Positions 31,735 through 43,519 of a stretch of 64,000 bases of DNA are shown here, piece after piece. Every line of letters begins with the position of its first letter. Position 1 is the stretch's first letter. Source of the DNA: Fremontodendron californicum (Eukaryota > Streptophyta > Magnoliopsida > Malvales > Malvaceae). The position numbers and the translations under genes were made by a program. The DNA lies in assembly GCA_030761205.1 (NCBI GenBank), contig JAULJL010000005.1:4613501-4677500 (forward strand). Direction: 5' to 3'. Under the pieces are notes generated by a model. The model was not told where the DNA came from. It did no database searches and was given only the letters and a program-made list of their open reading frames with translations.

Positions 31735-32815
31735 TTATAATTACATATATTTGGCACCGAATTATAATCAAATTCTCGATTTTGCATTTTAAAAATTTGT
31801 AATTAAGTACTTAAGTTTTATTTTTGTCCATCATGCATACACGATACTAACATCATCAGTTAAATATAAGATGAAATGTCCAAAAATAATTAATAAAAAC
31901 ACGTCATGTGTTTAACAAGGTCATTAGGGTTGTAAATGAACTGAGTTTGAATGAACAGGCTTTTGTTCGTGTTCGTGTTCGTTTATTTATTTTTGAGCTT
32001 GTTTGTGTTCGGTTTGTGTTCGTTAAGAATTTTAAAATTGTGATCAAGCTCTGTTCGTTTAAAATTGAGGGTGTTCGTGTTCATTCATTTAATGTTCACG
32101 AACAAGTTCATTTAAATTAAATAAACATGTTCATGAACATATAATCAAACATATTCGCGAACAATTAAAAATATGTTCATGAACAATAAACAAACAAATC
32201 TAAACAATTTTAACAAACAAACAAATAAAAAATAAGTTAATTTTAAATTATTATTAAATATAAAATAATAAAATATAAATAAATTAAATTAAATTAAATT
32301 AAATTTATTAAATTGTTAAATTAAAGTTATTAAATAATATTAATTATATAAATAAAATAAAATATAAATAATAATATTATTATCGAACAATAAACGAGTT
32401 TTAAACAAATTAATAAACGAGCTTTAAACGAACTATAAAATAGTTTGTTAGTGAACATAAACGAACCGAACACATATATGTTTGAACTCGGTTCGCGTAA
32501 TAAACGAACATTAAAATTATGTTCATAATCGTTTATTTAGCTTAATAAACGAACATGAACGAACAAAACCGAACTGTTCACGAACGACTTATCGAACGTT
32601 ATGTTCGTTTACAGTCCTAAAGGTCACATTAACATGCCATGTGTTGCAATTTAATTTATTGAATATTTTGGACGCATCATTGATTAGACTAATCATATTA
32701 TGTGTAAATTGATAGACTAAAACAAAATTTGATACTTAATTACAATTTTTTAACCTTTTGATAATAATTCAAGAATTTAACTGTATTTAGGATATATATC
32801 AAATATGTAATTAAC
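31735..32815. mobile_element. Palindromic MITE-like element split by a hAT element
   Basis: The outer segments 31735-31840 and about 32705-32815 are inverted, imperfect complements: the left arm has TAATTACATATATTTGG and TTGTAATTAAGTACTTAAG, and the right arm has their reverse complements near 32815 and 32745. The hAT-type element at 31925-32619 lies in the middle. No coding capacity; the exact ends are uncertain. Confidence 0.55.
31925..32619. mobile_element. Non-autonomous hAT element
   Basis: 695 bp. Ends TAGGGTTGTAAATGAAC and GTTCGTTTACAGTCCTA are inverted repeats. It is flanked by an 8-bp duplication AAGGTCAT/AAGGTCAC (31917-31924 and 32620-32627, one mismatch). The inside is rich in GTTCGTGTTCG on the left and CGAACAxxAACG on the right. 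No transposase ORF. Confidence 0.85.
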
Positions 32816-33003
32816 ATTTTTTTTTATATATTTGAAAAATGTCTTTTTTTTACCACTACTGTTTCACTTACAGATATATCTGCTATATCTTAGAATTGCA
32901 GTGATAAAAAAGGGAGGAGAGCTTGAAACTAGTTACTACTTAGCCACCCTTACTTATTAGTTCATGTTGAATCAAATTGTAGCATCTCTAACTATTTATT
33001 TAA

Positions 33004-33136
33004 TTTTTTTGGTACAAAGGAGGTTACAGCTTAAGAATAGAAAATGAGTTACAGATGTTAAGATTCGAATCTTAAATCTGAGAGATATCATCTTTTAAAA
33101 ATGATTGTATAAACCAACTGAACTAAACTCCGGATT
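33004..33136 (-). mobile_element. SINE copy
   Basis: GGTACAAAGGAGGTTACAGC, then AAGATTCGAATCTTAAATCT (B box complement), then ACCAACTGAACTAAACTC (A box complement). Reverse orientation. Confidence 0.7.
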
Positions 33137-33956
33137 CAACAACTCTAGTTCTTTCACATAAGGCATAAACTCAATGGCTATCTCATATTAAATGGGCTTG
33201 ACTGATCAATAATTGATGCATGAGAGCATTGAATGCTTCTTTTATGCAAAAAGTTTGTGTCATGAGTGCGACAAATTTCACCTTAAAACCCCCAGGATAA
33301 TTAGCCAATGCATAACCAAAATTTTCTTGTACAGTGTCTGCCAGTGCCAGCCTGCCAGGTGTATGGCCAAAATTACCCAGTTTTCAAGATGCAATTCGGT
33401 GCTGAGTGATTATTGTTCTGAAAACTAAAATGAATCGGCGCATTTATGCTGGCTAGATTGTTATTCCTGAGTAGTATACATGTTATTGCTTGGTAGTATA
33501 TATATAGTAATCAATTTGGGAGGCAAATTTGATCAAAGAAGATGTGTTGATTTAAGTCTATAACCTGGCTCATTCCATGGTTCATGGATTTGGTTACTTG
33601 AACATTATCACCACAACTTTATTAATTATTGTTCTAAAAATTTGATTTACATCATAAATTTAAACATTTTTCTATGGATTTGCCTAAGTTGCCAGCTATA
33701 CTTTGATTATCACCTATGCAAAAATATGATATTGCAGAAGAAAGTTTGTAGGCCATCTAGGATTATATGAACAGCTCTTTGTTAAAAAAATAACTCTTCA
33801 TTTACATAGCTTGAACTACTTGAACCAGCATTTGTGTTATGGCATTGGCAGCTCTTATCTAGCTAACTCCACCGGTGGTAGCACACTACATTAATATTTG
33901 ATCAAATGGACAATTGGACACAACATAAAAAAAACAAAAAAAAAAAACACGAACTC

Positions 33957-34091
33957 AGGGTTTAGCCTAGTTGATTCATGTAGTTACCCTTAAGAGGTGT
34001 TATCCAGCAAATCTGGAGTTCAAGTTTCAGCAATTACAGTCCATTCACTTATTCCCGAGCTACGATCTCTTTGTACCAAAAAAAAAACTTA
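33957..34091 (+). mobile_element. tRNA-derived SINE, best-preserved copy
   Basis: It reads like a tRNA half: TTTAGCCTAGTTGATTC matches an A box (TRGYNNARNNGG type) and GAGTTCAAGTTTC matches a B box (GGTTCGANTCC type) at tRNA-like spacing. It ends TTTGTACC followed by a run of A. These are RNA polymerase III promoter elements, as expected for a SINE. It sits just before GDSL-A and could have changed that promoter. Confidence 0.75.
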
Positions 34092-34102
34092 TATATATCT
34101 AG
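34089..34102 (+). promoter_or_regulatory. Possible TATA box of GDSL-A
   Basis: TTATATATATCT, about 95 bp before the ATG at 34193 and directly behind the SINE tail. Confidence 0.45.
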
Positions 34103-34604
34103 CGTTGCTATCTACACTTTCAAGTCAAAGGGGATTTGGTACACTTGGAAGAAAAGAAACTGTACTTGGTAGGGTATCTTAGAACCATTTCAATGGATAA
34201 TTCCTTCGTCTTCGTTATGATTTTTGGTCTGCTACTTACATTAGGAAAAAATGTAGCTCCTCAAGCTGAGGCTGCAAGAGCATTTTTCGTGTTCGGAGAT
34301 TCACTAGTCGATAATGGTAACAACAACTATCTAGCTACTACTGCCCGAGCTGATGCATACCCCTATGGCATTGACTATCCCACTCATAGAGCTACCGGCC
34401 GGTTCTCTAATGGCCTTAACATCCCAGATCTTATCAGTAAGTTCATATTCATTTCTTTTAGACACTTTGTTCAATTTGCTTTGATATCACACTTTTCTGA
34501 TGGACTATGTTAATGTTTATTCAGGCGAGCAAATTGGTGTAGAACCAACATTGCCATACCTGAGCCCAGAGCTCACAGGACAGAACCTTCTTGTTGGTGC
34601 CAAC

Positions 34605-34616
34605 TTTGCTTCTGCA
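34605..34616 (+). repeat. LINE target-site duplication, left copy
   Basis: TTTGCTTCTGCA, part of the NFASA codons of GDSL-A exon 2. It is repeated at 36878-36889 after the poly-A tail. Confidence 0.95.
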
Positions 34617-36779
34617 CCCTCTATTGGCCTTTTCAGGGGTATGGTTATTGATCAGGGGTCTGTGTCCATATCTCATCTTCAGTTTGCGGATGACACAATT
34701 ATCTTCTGTGAGCCTTTGGAGGAGCAGGTTAGGAATGTTAAAAGAATTCTAAAGTGCTTTCAGTTGTTATCAGGCCTCAAAGTTAATTTAAAAAAGAGCA
34801 GTCTTTTTGGAGTTGGGGTGGAGCAAAGTGTCACTGATCGGTGGGCTTCGAATATCCGTTGTCTGAGCAGTCCTCTCCCCTCCCTTTATCTCGGTCTCCC
34901 CTTGGGGCTCGGAGCGAACTCTATCTCATTGTGGAGTCCTATCATTGAGAAATTCAACAAGAGGCTTGCCGGCTGGAAAGGTAATTTACTCTCTATTGGG
35001 GGCAGATTGACTCTTATTAAATCGGTGTTGTCTTCTCTGCCCATTTATTATATGTCTATACTTCAAATCCCTCGTGCTGTATCTGATGAGCTGGATAGAA
35101 TGGTCAGAAGATTCCTTTGGGGTGGTTCTTCGTCGGTGAAGAAGATGCATATGGTTAATTGGAAGTCTGTCTGTAATACCAAGGAATTTGGAGGACTCGG
35201 TCTAGTTGATTTAAGGCTTAAGAACAGAGCGATGCTCAATAAAGGGATCTGGAGATTTGGGAATGAGCGTTTCTCTTTATGGAGATCAGTCATAGCCGGG
35301 AAATATGAGTCATCGGTGGGAAATTTGCTTCCTTCATGCAGCTGGTATCGGAAAATGTCCCCAACCTGGAGAAACATTATTCGACCCCTTATGCCTTCAA
35401 ATCATTTTCATCCTTTTTTGTCTGCTGGGTTGTGTTTTCTTCCAGGTGATGGCAGCTCCATTAATTTTTGGCAGGATGAATGGATCGAAGGCGTTATCCT
35501 TAAAGAGCAGTTTCCAAGAGTCTTTGCGGTAGCTGTTTCTAAAAGCGGGAAAGTAGAGGATTTTGGCAAATGGTTTAATAATCAATGGCATTGGGAGGTT
35601 AACCTCCGAAGAAGATTGTTCGATTGGGAGCTTCAGCAGTGGGAATCCCTGTTGGATCTGCTGGGAAATCAAGTGGTCTTCAGAAACTCCTTTGATTCAG
35701 TTGTTTGGAAGCACACCTACAGTGGCGTTTACTCGTCTAATTCTTTCTGCCATTCTGTGTTGAGTGAGTCCTCACTTAAATGGGATCATTGGAAATTTAT
35801 ATGGGCCGGTTATGCGCCTCCGAAGGTGGAAATCTTTTGCTGGCAAGTTTTGAGAGGCAGCGTTGCTACCAAAGTTGAACTCAGCAAGAGAGGTCTTATT
35901 GTTAATGGTCCGATTCTGTGTCCACTATGCAATCTGATGCCTGAAACTACAGAGCATCTATTTTTTACATGCAGAGTCTCATGGTTTGTGTGGGCTCATT
36001 GCTGTCTTTCTTGGGGTATTTCTTGGTCCACGCCAAAGAGTGCCGTGGGTTTTTTTCTTGCGTGGCAGCATGCGTTCCCAGCAAATCATTTCAGCAAATT
36101 GTGGAGAATGTGTTTTTTTGTTGCACTTTGGTCTATTTGGTTGCACAGGAATGATATTGTTTTTAATAGGAAAAATGTTGCTGTTTGGCAGTTACTGGAC
36201 TCTATTAGACTTAGACTCGCTTTATGGTCCAAGGCTAAATGGCCTTGTGAGGAAGGGCTGCTTTCGCAGTCCAAGTGGTCACCTGCTATTTGTCGAATGA
36301 AGAGGGAAATGAAAGTTGGTGTAGATGTGAATTGGAGTAAGCCATTTGCCGGCTGCCTTAAGTTCAACGTCGATGGTTCGGCGCGTGGTAACCCCGGTCC
36401 TGCGGGGATTGGCGGTATTTTGCGCGACAATCAAGGTATGGTGAAAGCAGTTTTTTCTAAATCTATCGGTTCTGCTAAGGCATTTGAGGCTGAATTAAGG
36501 GCCGTCAAAGAAGCCTTCCTCATTTTTGGTGCTTCGTCTTGGGTGCTATCGCATAAACTTATAATTGAATGTGATTGCCAGATGGTTGTTGCTTGGGTTA
36601 GGAATCCGAGTAGAGCCCCATGGCGGATTTTGAGAATTATAAGATCTCTAGAGTCTGTTCGAGCTGCGGTTCAAAACTGGGAAATTGTTAATATTTTGAG
36701 GGAGGCTAATGGTGAGGCTGATAAGCTAGCCAAATCTGGTGTTAATAGGGTGTCAGATTTGTTGTTTTATAGTCCTTAG
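34617..36779 (+). CDS. LINE ORF2 C-terminal part: RT palm, zinc-binding RT domain and RNase H, open
   Basis: The reading frame stays open for about 720 codons from the truncation point to TAG at 36777. It includes the RT motif LQFADDTIIF (about 34679-34708), the thumb region, the zf-RVT domain (PLCNLMPETTEHLFFTC, about 35925), and RNase H of the plant type with VDGSARGNPGPAG (about 36370), FEAELRAV, ECDCQMVVAW and ANGEADKLA, so the D-E-D-D residues are present. It is in frame with the preceding GDSL exon 2, producing a chance fusion frame 34500-36779. Missing N-terminal parts mean it cannot move alone. Confidence 0.9.
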   Translation, partial: PSIGLFRGMVIDQGSVSISHLQFADDTIIFCEPLEEQVRNVKRILKCFQLLSGLKVNLKKSSLFGVGVEQSVTDRWASNIRCLSSPLPSLYLGLPLGLGANSISLWSPIIEKFNKRLAGWKGNLLSIGGRLTLIKSVLSSLPIYYMSILQIPRAVSDELDRMVRRFLWGGSSSVKKMHMVNWKSVCNTKEFGGLGLVDLRLKNRAMLNKGIWRFGNERFSLWRSVIAGKYESSVGNLLPSCSWYRKMSPTWRNIIRPLMPSNHFHPFLSAGLCFLPGDGSSINFWQDEWIEGVILKEQFPRVFAVAVSKSGKVEDFGKWFNNQWHWEVNLRRRLFDWELQQWESLLDLLGNQVVFRNSFDSVVWKHTYSGVYSSNSFCHSVLSESSLKWDHWKFIWAGYAPPKVEIFCWQVLRGSVATKVELSKRGLIVNGPILCPLCNLMPETTEHLFFTCRVSWFVWAHCCLSWGISWSTPKSAVGFFLAWQHAFPANHFSKLWRMCFFVALWSIWLHRNDIVFNRKNVAVWQLLDSIRLRLALWSKAKWPCEEGLLSQSKWSPAICRMKREMKVGVDVNWSKPFAGCLKFNVDGSARGNPGPAGIGGILRDNQGMVKAVFSKSIGSAKAFEAELRAVKEAFLIFGASSWVLSHKLIIECDCQMVVAWVRNPSRAPWRILRIIRSLESVRAAVQNWEIVNILREANGEADKLAKSGVNRVSDLLFYSP

Positions 36780-36850
36780 TTCTGTTTTGCAGCATGCTGT
36801 TTTTCTGGTTTGTAAAAGGGACATCTTCTTTGCAATAAATCATGCTTTTC

Positions 36851-36877
<27 letters not shown>
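34617..36877 (+). mobile_element. 5'-truncated LINE (L1-type with plant RNase H)
   Basis: 2261 bp, flanked by the 12-bp duplication TTTGCTTCTGCA and ending in 27 A (36851-36877), with AATAAA near 36834. It lacks the 5' UTR, ORF1, the endonuclease and the front half of RT. Same strand as GDSL-A. Features match target-primed reverse transcription with 5' truncation. Confidence 0.95.
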
Positions 36878-36881
<4 letters not shown>

Positions 36882-38359
36882 CTTCTGCAGGAATTGGAAT
36901 TCTCAATGACACTGGAATTCAATTTGTAAGTACCCAATTTTCTGTATTTAAGCTATGCATCTCTATTAGTTATCAAAATGTCTTAAAGAACTGCTATACC
37001 AATGATTTGTAGATCAATATAATCCGAATTTTCAAGCAACTACAATACTTTCAGCAATATCAGCAGCGTGTGAGTGCACTTATTGGAGCTGAACAAACTC
37101 AACGCCTAGTGAATGAAGCACTCGTTCTCATCACCCTTGGTGGCAATGACTTTGTAAACAACTACTACCTGGTGCCATTCTCAGCAAGATCTCGCTAATT
37201 CGCCCTCCCAGATTACGTTGTCTATTTAATTTCCGAGTACCGGAAAATTTTAGTGGTAAACTTGCCATTACTCTAATTATCATATTTACACACCTTTCAT
37301 CTTTATTGCAGAATTTATTGTGCACACTTACCAATCTGACTGGCATTGGTCCAGCTAGGGAAAATGTATGCCACAATATTATCACCAATTAAAGGAGTGG
37401 GAACAAGATATACTTTATTATTAGCAATAATTTGGGGAGAAACAAGTATCCTTGCTCCAGTTTTTATGGAACCTAGAGATAGTTTATGTTCAATTTTTGT
37501 GAAGGAGCAGAGGCTGATTTATTATTAGGATTCGGTTAACATGTTTATAGGTACCAGTTAGGAATTATTTTTTATCATTTTAAGAAAGTTTTTTACATTT
37601 AATATATTGTTTTTATTGAATTCAAGCATAAGTAATGCACTAATTTATATATATTTTTTATTTTAAATATCATCTTAACCAGTATTATACATCAAGGTAT
37701 TATACATCAAGTTTGGTTTGGTTGGTGAAGCCAACATGATTTGTGATGTTTTTTTTTTTCAGTTTCCATATTAAACCAACATACATTAATTTTGATGCTT
37801 GTATGTATGATACATAACTTTTGTCATTAATGTTTTCATAATGTATGGACGTGAAAACCCCACTTGTCTGCTAAATTCTGAATGCTTGAATTGTCTGTAA
37901 TTTAGGCACTAAGTAAGCTCAGAGGTTAGAAACTAGATTAACAATTTAATCATGCTTCCAATGTGATTATCTATTGCTGAAGGGCTAATAAAAACCAGTA
38001 AAAATATTTACTAGTGTTAAAATGTTGATCTACTACTTGAATTAGTATATATATATTTGTTTACTTTGCAGAGGCTATATGAGTTGGGGGCAAGGAGGGT
38101 TTTGGTGACAGGAACTGGACCATTGGGTTGTGTCCCAGCAGAACTAGCTCAGCGCAGCATAGCTGGTGAATGTGCAGTTGAGCTGCAACGAGCAGCAGCC
38201 TTGTTCAATCCACAGCTTGTTCAAATGCTAAACGGCCTCAACAGTGAGCTTGGGTCGCATGTTTTCATTGCAGCAAATGCATATAAAATGCACATGGATT
38301 GGATCAGTAACCCTCAAGCATATGGTACGCCTCTCCGCATTAGTACACAATAGTTAATG

Positions 38360-38550
38360 CTTATGTTACCCGGACTCTTCATTTTTTTAAAGTATTTGTG
38401 TCCGACATCTATATCCAATACATATACGGATATAAGTATGAGTATGATCCTTCAAATATATGAAAAAAATTTATAAAAAAAAAATAAATAAACTTACCCG
38501 TGTGGACACGTACTCATGTCCGACATTCACCTCAAATTCAGGTAATATAG
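38360..38550. mobile_element. MITE copy C (in GDSL-A intron 4)
   Basis: CTTATGTTACCCGGACTCTTC at one end (20 bases from 38361) and TCAAATTCAGGTAATATAG at the other; interior GTGTCCGACATC and GATCCTTCAAATATATGA. Confidence 0.75.
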
Positions 38551-40030
38551 GTTAATGCTAATACTGCTATATATCAGTAATGATTTTATCATCAACCTAT
38601 AAAAGCCTGAAACTGTTTTTAGTAATATAGAGCCTTGATTCAAATTTGGTAGATACAAAAGGTGTGTAGCATGTTCGTTGAGATGTGATAAACAAGGGAG
38701 AAAAGTTGTTGAAGTAAATGCCATTATAGAATTAAGAGTTAAGGCTCTGGTTGGTCCCCAGACTGTGCATAAAATTTATTGTTAAAGCTATAAATGGAAA
38801 TAGCCATATCCAACTCGAGAAGCCAAGGGATTCTCTCTATCCATGCTAATTTATTTAAACCAACTTGTAAAGCATAATTTTGTTCTTCTATTGGTCATAA
38901 ACCTTGCTATTAAGCACAGATTTCCACACCATATAGGCTTTGTCAATGGTTTTAAAACACTTGTTTGACTCACAATATTTTGATTGTTAGGTTAACGAAG
39001 ATGAGATTTAAATTTGTTTCGGGCAGGTTTTGTAACATCAAAGATAGCCTGTTGTGGACAAGGACCTTACAATGGAATCGGACTCTGCACAATAGCATCA
39101 AACCTATGCCCTAACCGAGACATTTACGTCTTCTGGGATCCATTCCATCCATCAGAGAGAGCTAACAGGCTGATTGTACAACAAATCATGACTGGTTCCA
39201 GCAAGTACATGAATCCAATGAACCTTAGCACGATTATGGCATTAGATTCTAGGGTCTAGCAAATATTCTTATAGTACTACACTCCTCTACAGTTTTCTTA
39301 TTAATTAAACTGTTTTTTTTTTTTCTTTCCTTTTTCTACTTAGTTATATGCCTGGTTGAGAGATTGTGTATCTTAATTAAATTAGTACTGTCAGTATCAC
39401 ATGAGAAATTGTTAGTGCGATATGCTTCAAATTGTATGCAGTATTGGTTAATAAGTAAGCATTGATAAAAGGTCATATTCTTCTTCTTGACTAATAGCTT
39501 GGATATATTAAATTATTAATAACTAGGAATTTTTTTTTCTTCCTTTTTCCTTCTATTTTTACTCCTTTGTTTAATTCTTGTGTTTTCTCTTTGAAATATT
39601 TGTTTTCATTTACTTTTGGCCATGGAAGTGCTAGGGTTTTTTTCCCTCTAGTTAGATCTGATACTTCATGTATTCATGTTATATTCGTGTTATTTTTTCG
39701 TATCATAATCGTGTTTAAGATATTATATATTTATATAAATTTTGACACATTAATAATTCGTGTTATATAGCAAAAATAATACAGAGCAAAAATTATTTTC
39801 ATAAACAACACATAGCTAAATTTTTTACAATGAAGAAGTTTATTGGCATTATTTTACAACGAAAAGTACATAATTTGGACAACCTGAGTTAACCCAATTT
39901 GCATGGTTTTTTCAACCATTTGACAATTTTTTTTTTTTTTTTTTTGATATTAAAAGAGAAAGAAAAATGAGTGCAAATGAAAGGGCAAGTAAAAGGATGA
40001 AAAATGATTAATTCATCAAATGGCTACCGG

Positions 40031-40583
40031 TAGAGGTCCTCATAGATTGGGTCGGGCCAGGCCGGGTTTGGACCGGGTTTAAGTATGGTATGACCAAGCT
40101 CAGTTCGGTCTAAAATATGAGTCTAAAATTCTACCCAAATCCGTCCATATTTGTAAATGATTAATCCAAATTCGTTTAGATCTGTCCATATTTTTTTTTC
40201 TAAAAAAAATTTAATTTTTTATTATTATTTAATGTTTAGTAATTTTATCTTTTTTCTTTTATTAAGTTCTAAAACATGGATAATTTAGCATATTTTTAAA
40301 TATTTATATTATATTATAATATTATATATATATATATATTTTATACAATATAAATTTCATAATATATAAAATATAAAAATAATATATTATATAAATAAAA
40401 AATGGGCTGGGCCGGACTGAATTCGGACCTTAATTGTTGGAGTCAAGGCTCGACCCATTTTTTAAATGGGTCTCATTTTTTTGTCCAAACCCATATTTTG
40501 AGCCTAATATTTGTATCCAAACCCTTCAAAATATGAGCGGACCTTTAAATTTGGACGGATAGCCCGACTCTTGAACAAGTCTA
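40031..40583. mobile_element. hAT-like MITE family (TAGA...GTTCAT ends), copy 1
   Basis: Starts TAGAGGTCCTCATAGATTGG and ends GACTCTTGAACAAGTCTA, with GGGTCGGGCC and GGGCTGGGCCGG inside. The ends resemble 40916, 44938 and 53816. No clean target duplication seen. Confidence 0.6.
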
Positions 40584-40915
40584 ACTACTGTCTAGCGTAC
40601 ACTATAAGAAAGAATGTGATATAAATAACCATTGGATCAATAATTTCTCTTATTACTCAAAAGAACATGCGATTTTTATTTTCATGGCTAATGAATGGGA
40701 ATATGGGATGATTGAATTAGAATACATTTCAGAAACTTGATCTTTATATAATTAAAAATATATATTTGACGATTGCTTCATCTGTATATCTTAATTTTAA
40801 CTTTAATAAGTTGCAAAACAAACTGATATCAATATCAATTATAATTACGAATTTAAAGTATGATGCTGCAGCATGATTTGGGAAATAAAAAATAGGTTCT
40901 TGTGAGCAATGAGTC

Positions 40916-41145
40916 TAGACCTATCCATAGATCGGGTTTGGAATATGTTTTTATAATTCGGATTGACTCGATTTGTACTAGATTATTTTTAAATAATAAA
41001 AAAATTATTTAAATTTAATTATAAAAATATAAAAATATTTTTTAATATTTTAAATAATAAAACAAATTTTGGGTCGAATTTGAAAAAGTAATTTTTTTTA
41101 TTATTCGAGTCTGTCTCAACTCGATCCAATTCATAGACACTTTTA
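40916..41145. mobile_element. hAT-like MITE family, copy 2
   Basis: Starts TAGACCTATCCATAGATCGG and ends CCAATTCATAGACACTTTTA; the AT-rich middle contains TAATAAAAAAATTATTTAAA. Confidence 0.6.
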
Positions 41146-41960
41146 ATAAGGACTCTAGTCTTGGATTAAAAAATTCAAGCTCTTCTGCTGAATGGTGAGA
41201 GAGTAGAGCCAGCCCTACACACATTTGACATTATTTTAGGACCCGGCCATTATTTGCTGGAGTGAGATGAGCCCAATTTCATAACATTAGCCCATTTTAT
41301 TTTAACCCTCCAATGGAACTGTAAATCTGTTTTTTTTTTTTTTTTTTTTTTTTCTAATGGGACAAAAAAAGTTGTCCAATTTTTTATTTTTTAATTATAG
41401 TCAAATAATTTCCTTTAATTTAATAAATTAAGGTAATGAATTTTTATTTCATAAACAGTCATTAGGTTGCTTAATACCTTTTTACATTGTTTGATTTTGT
41501 TACAAGCTTAAAGGCAGTAGTCTAACTAAAAGCCTATCCCTAATTAAAAGTTTTAGTAGATATCTTGTCGGATTTATGATAATATTGTCCAAAAATCATA
41601 CAATTTGACATTTGTTACAAACTTATACTATTTTTTTTTTTTAAAAGTTTAACTTGGTTTACTTAATAGTCATTACCTTGTCTACATTTACGATATGTTT
41701 GATTGAAGGAATGGTTATTTCATTTCCCCACTAATCAAATAAGATGATTATTTTCAGCAATAGATCTAGTTGCTGGCATCGACCTTTGATAGCCGATAGC
41801 GTCGATTTGGCTTGCGCGGTAGATAGATTGGCTTACCATCGACCAACTTGGGGAAGAGATGAGCCAAAAGCTGCTATCGACATGGAATTTAGTAGGAAAT
41901 CAAACAAGTTTGTTTATACAAATCTATAAATCTATAAACTACATTAAAAGCTATCCCAAC

Positions 41961-42601
41961 CAGGGTTATCGGTACCGACCGTACCGGTCGGTACGTACCG
42001 TTTTTAAGATAAATTGAAACGGTATGAGTGTTGTTCCGTTTCGATTTTGGTACCGGCCCGTACCGATCTTATCGGCCTGTACCGGTCAATACCGGTCAGT
42101 ACCGGTACGTACCAGTCCGTACCGGTTGATACAAGATTTTGATTTTTTTAAATTTTTTTAATTTAAAAATTCACTTATTTGAATTTTTAAAACAATTTTA
42201 ATATTTTTATGTCATGATTATTTTTTTTTCATAATTATATTTAAAAATATATATGTTCATTAAATTAGGTTATTGAACATAATTATTAATAATTTAATAT
42301 ATATTTTTAACATTTTAATATTTATTTTACCTATTTGATGTTTAAAAATTTTAGATATTAAATATTTAAAATTTGTATTTGTATAAAAATATATATATAC
42401 ATGTAATGGATGTATATTTGTATGTGTATATAATATATTTTTATTAAAAAATTTGAAAATAGGCTATACATATAGATATATGAAAAAAATATTTAAAAAA
42501 TGCCGGTAAACTCGAAACGGACGTCGAAACACACCGATACTAGTACATACCAGTATCAAAATAAAAACGATACGCCTACCGGTACGGTACTGACTACCTT
42601 G
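41961..42601. mobile_element. Non-autonomous hAT element (GTACCGGT-rich)
   Basis: 641 bp, ends CAGGGTTATCGGTACCG and CGGTACTGACTACCTTG as inverted repeats, flanked by a perfect 8-bp duplication ATCCCAAC (41953-41960 and 42602-42609). The left part carries many overlapping GTACCGGTC and CGGTACGTACC motifs. Confidence 0.9.
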
Positions 42602-43519
42602 ATCCCAACTCATGGGGTTGCTCAATTTGGAATTTGGAGATCATGGTTTTAGAACAACTAAGCTTGGTCTTAAATTTGTATTTAGGGGTTAGTTTGGGCA
42701 AACAATTGTAAGGTTGGTTTTGTCCGTAAATTTAGGGTCTTAAGGTTAAAGAGTCATTAATTTAATTAAAATTAAAATTATCATTATCATTGTATTAAAG
42801 TTATCTATTTTTTTATTCATTTATTTACTTCATTTAATTCTACATACATATTTTAAAATTTTAAAATAAATACTTGTTTTAATTAGATAATTATAAATAT
42901 AATTTTTTATTATAATTATTTTATCACATAATTTTAATAACCTATATCAAGTTATCTCTATTAAAATTGTTCCAAAATCAATATGAAGCTTGAATTTGGA
43001 AAATTAGAAGCATGATTTGTGATCAACTAAGCAATGGTTTAGATTATGATTTTAGGATTATTTGAAGTATTTAAATAATTATTTTTGGATTATTTAGGTA
43101 ATTTAAAGTACGATTAGTGGCCAACTAAGCAATGGGTTGAATTAGGCATTCCACTTAGGATTATTTGGGTATTTAATTACTTCAATGAAATTTGGGATAT
43201 ATTTATTTAATTCAATAAATTTTACTTTGTTTAGACATTAAAATTATGTTTTTACTTAATCTTCTATACCTATAATTAAAACTATCCATAATCAATCTAA
43301 TGTTTTCATTTAAAAAATAGGAGCAAATTTTTTTGACAGTTAACAAATACCAAACATCATAATTTTTTGACAATTAATCTATAATCTATAACATAATCTA
43401 TAAAATACTTAAAAGCAATCCCTCAATTACTGTTTGCAAGTTGGGGAATTGCTTCAAATTGGCTTGCCACGTTGAAAAAAAAAAGGAAGAAAAAAAGAAA
43501 CAAAGGGAAAAATAGAGAA

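Larger units (their letters stand above)
27759..31924. other. Gene-poor spacer with SINEs and simple repeats
   Basis: At 27897-27990 the + strand reads NQNGNGSLANGYGDN, then ATGAEYLNLVDRVR, then AG before GTAATT, which may be another exon fragment; I cannot name it. The rest is AT-rich, with SINE copies (28371, 30381, 31085), an AT microsatellite (29211-29260) and a region rich in ATCCGAATCC-like motifs (29400-29850) that looks like a decayed dispersed repeat. Duplicated bits GGTTCTTTTC and GTTAACATCAACA occur at 28820-29000. No complete gene. Confidence 0.5.
34193..39259 (+). pseudogene. GDSL esterase/lipase copy A (LTL1-like), disrupted
   Basis: Five exons: 34193-34436; 34525-34616 continuing at 36890-36925; 37013-37255; 38072-38324; 39027-39259. 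Without the insertion they would give 366 aa. The exon sizes of exons 2, 3 and 4 (128, 243, 253 nt) equal copy B. Preserved blocks: [14 protein letters not shown] (catalytic Ser), [19 protein letters not shown], and [11 protein letters not shown] (Asp and His). Lesions: a 2.26-kb LINE in exon 2, and TAA at 37196-37198 where copy B has CAA (Gln), after SARSR. Either is enough to stop a full enzyme. Introns contain a MITE (38360-38550). Family members hydrolyse acyl esters in the secretory pathway or apoplast. Confidence 0.92.
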
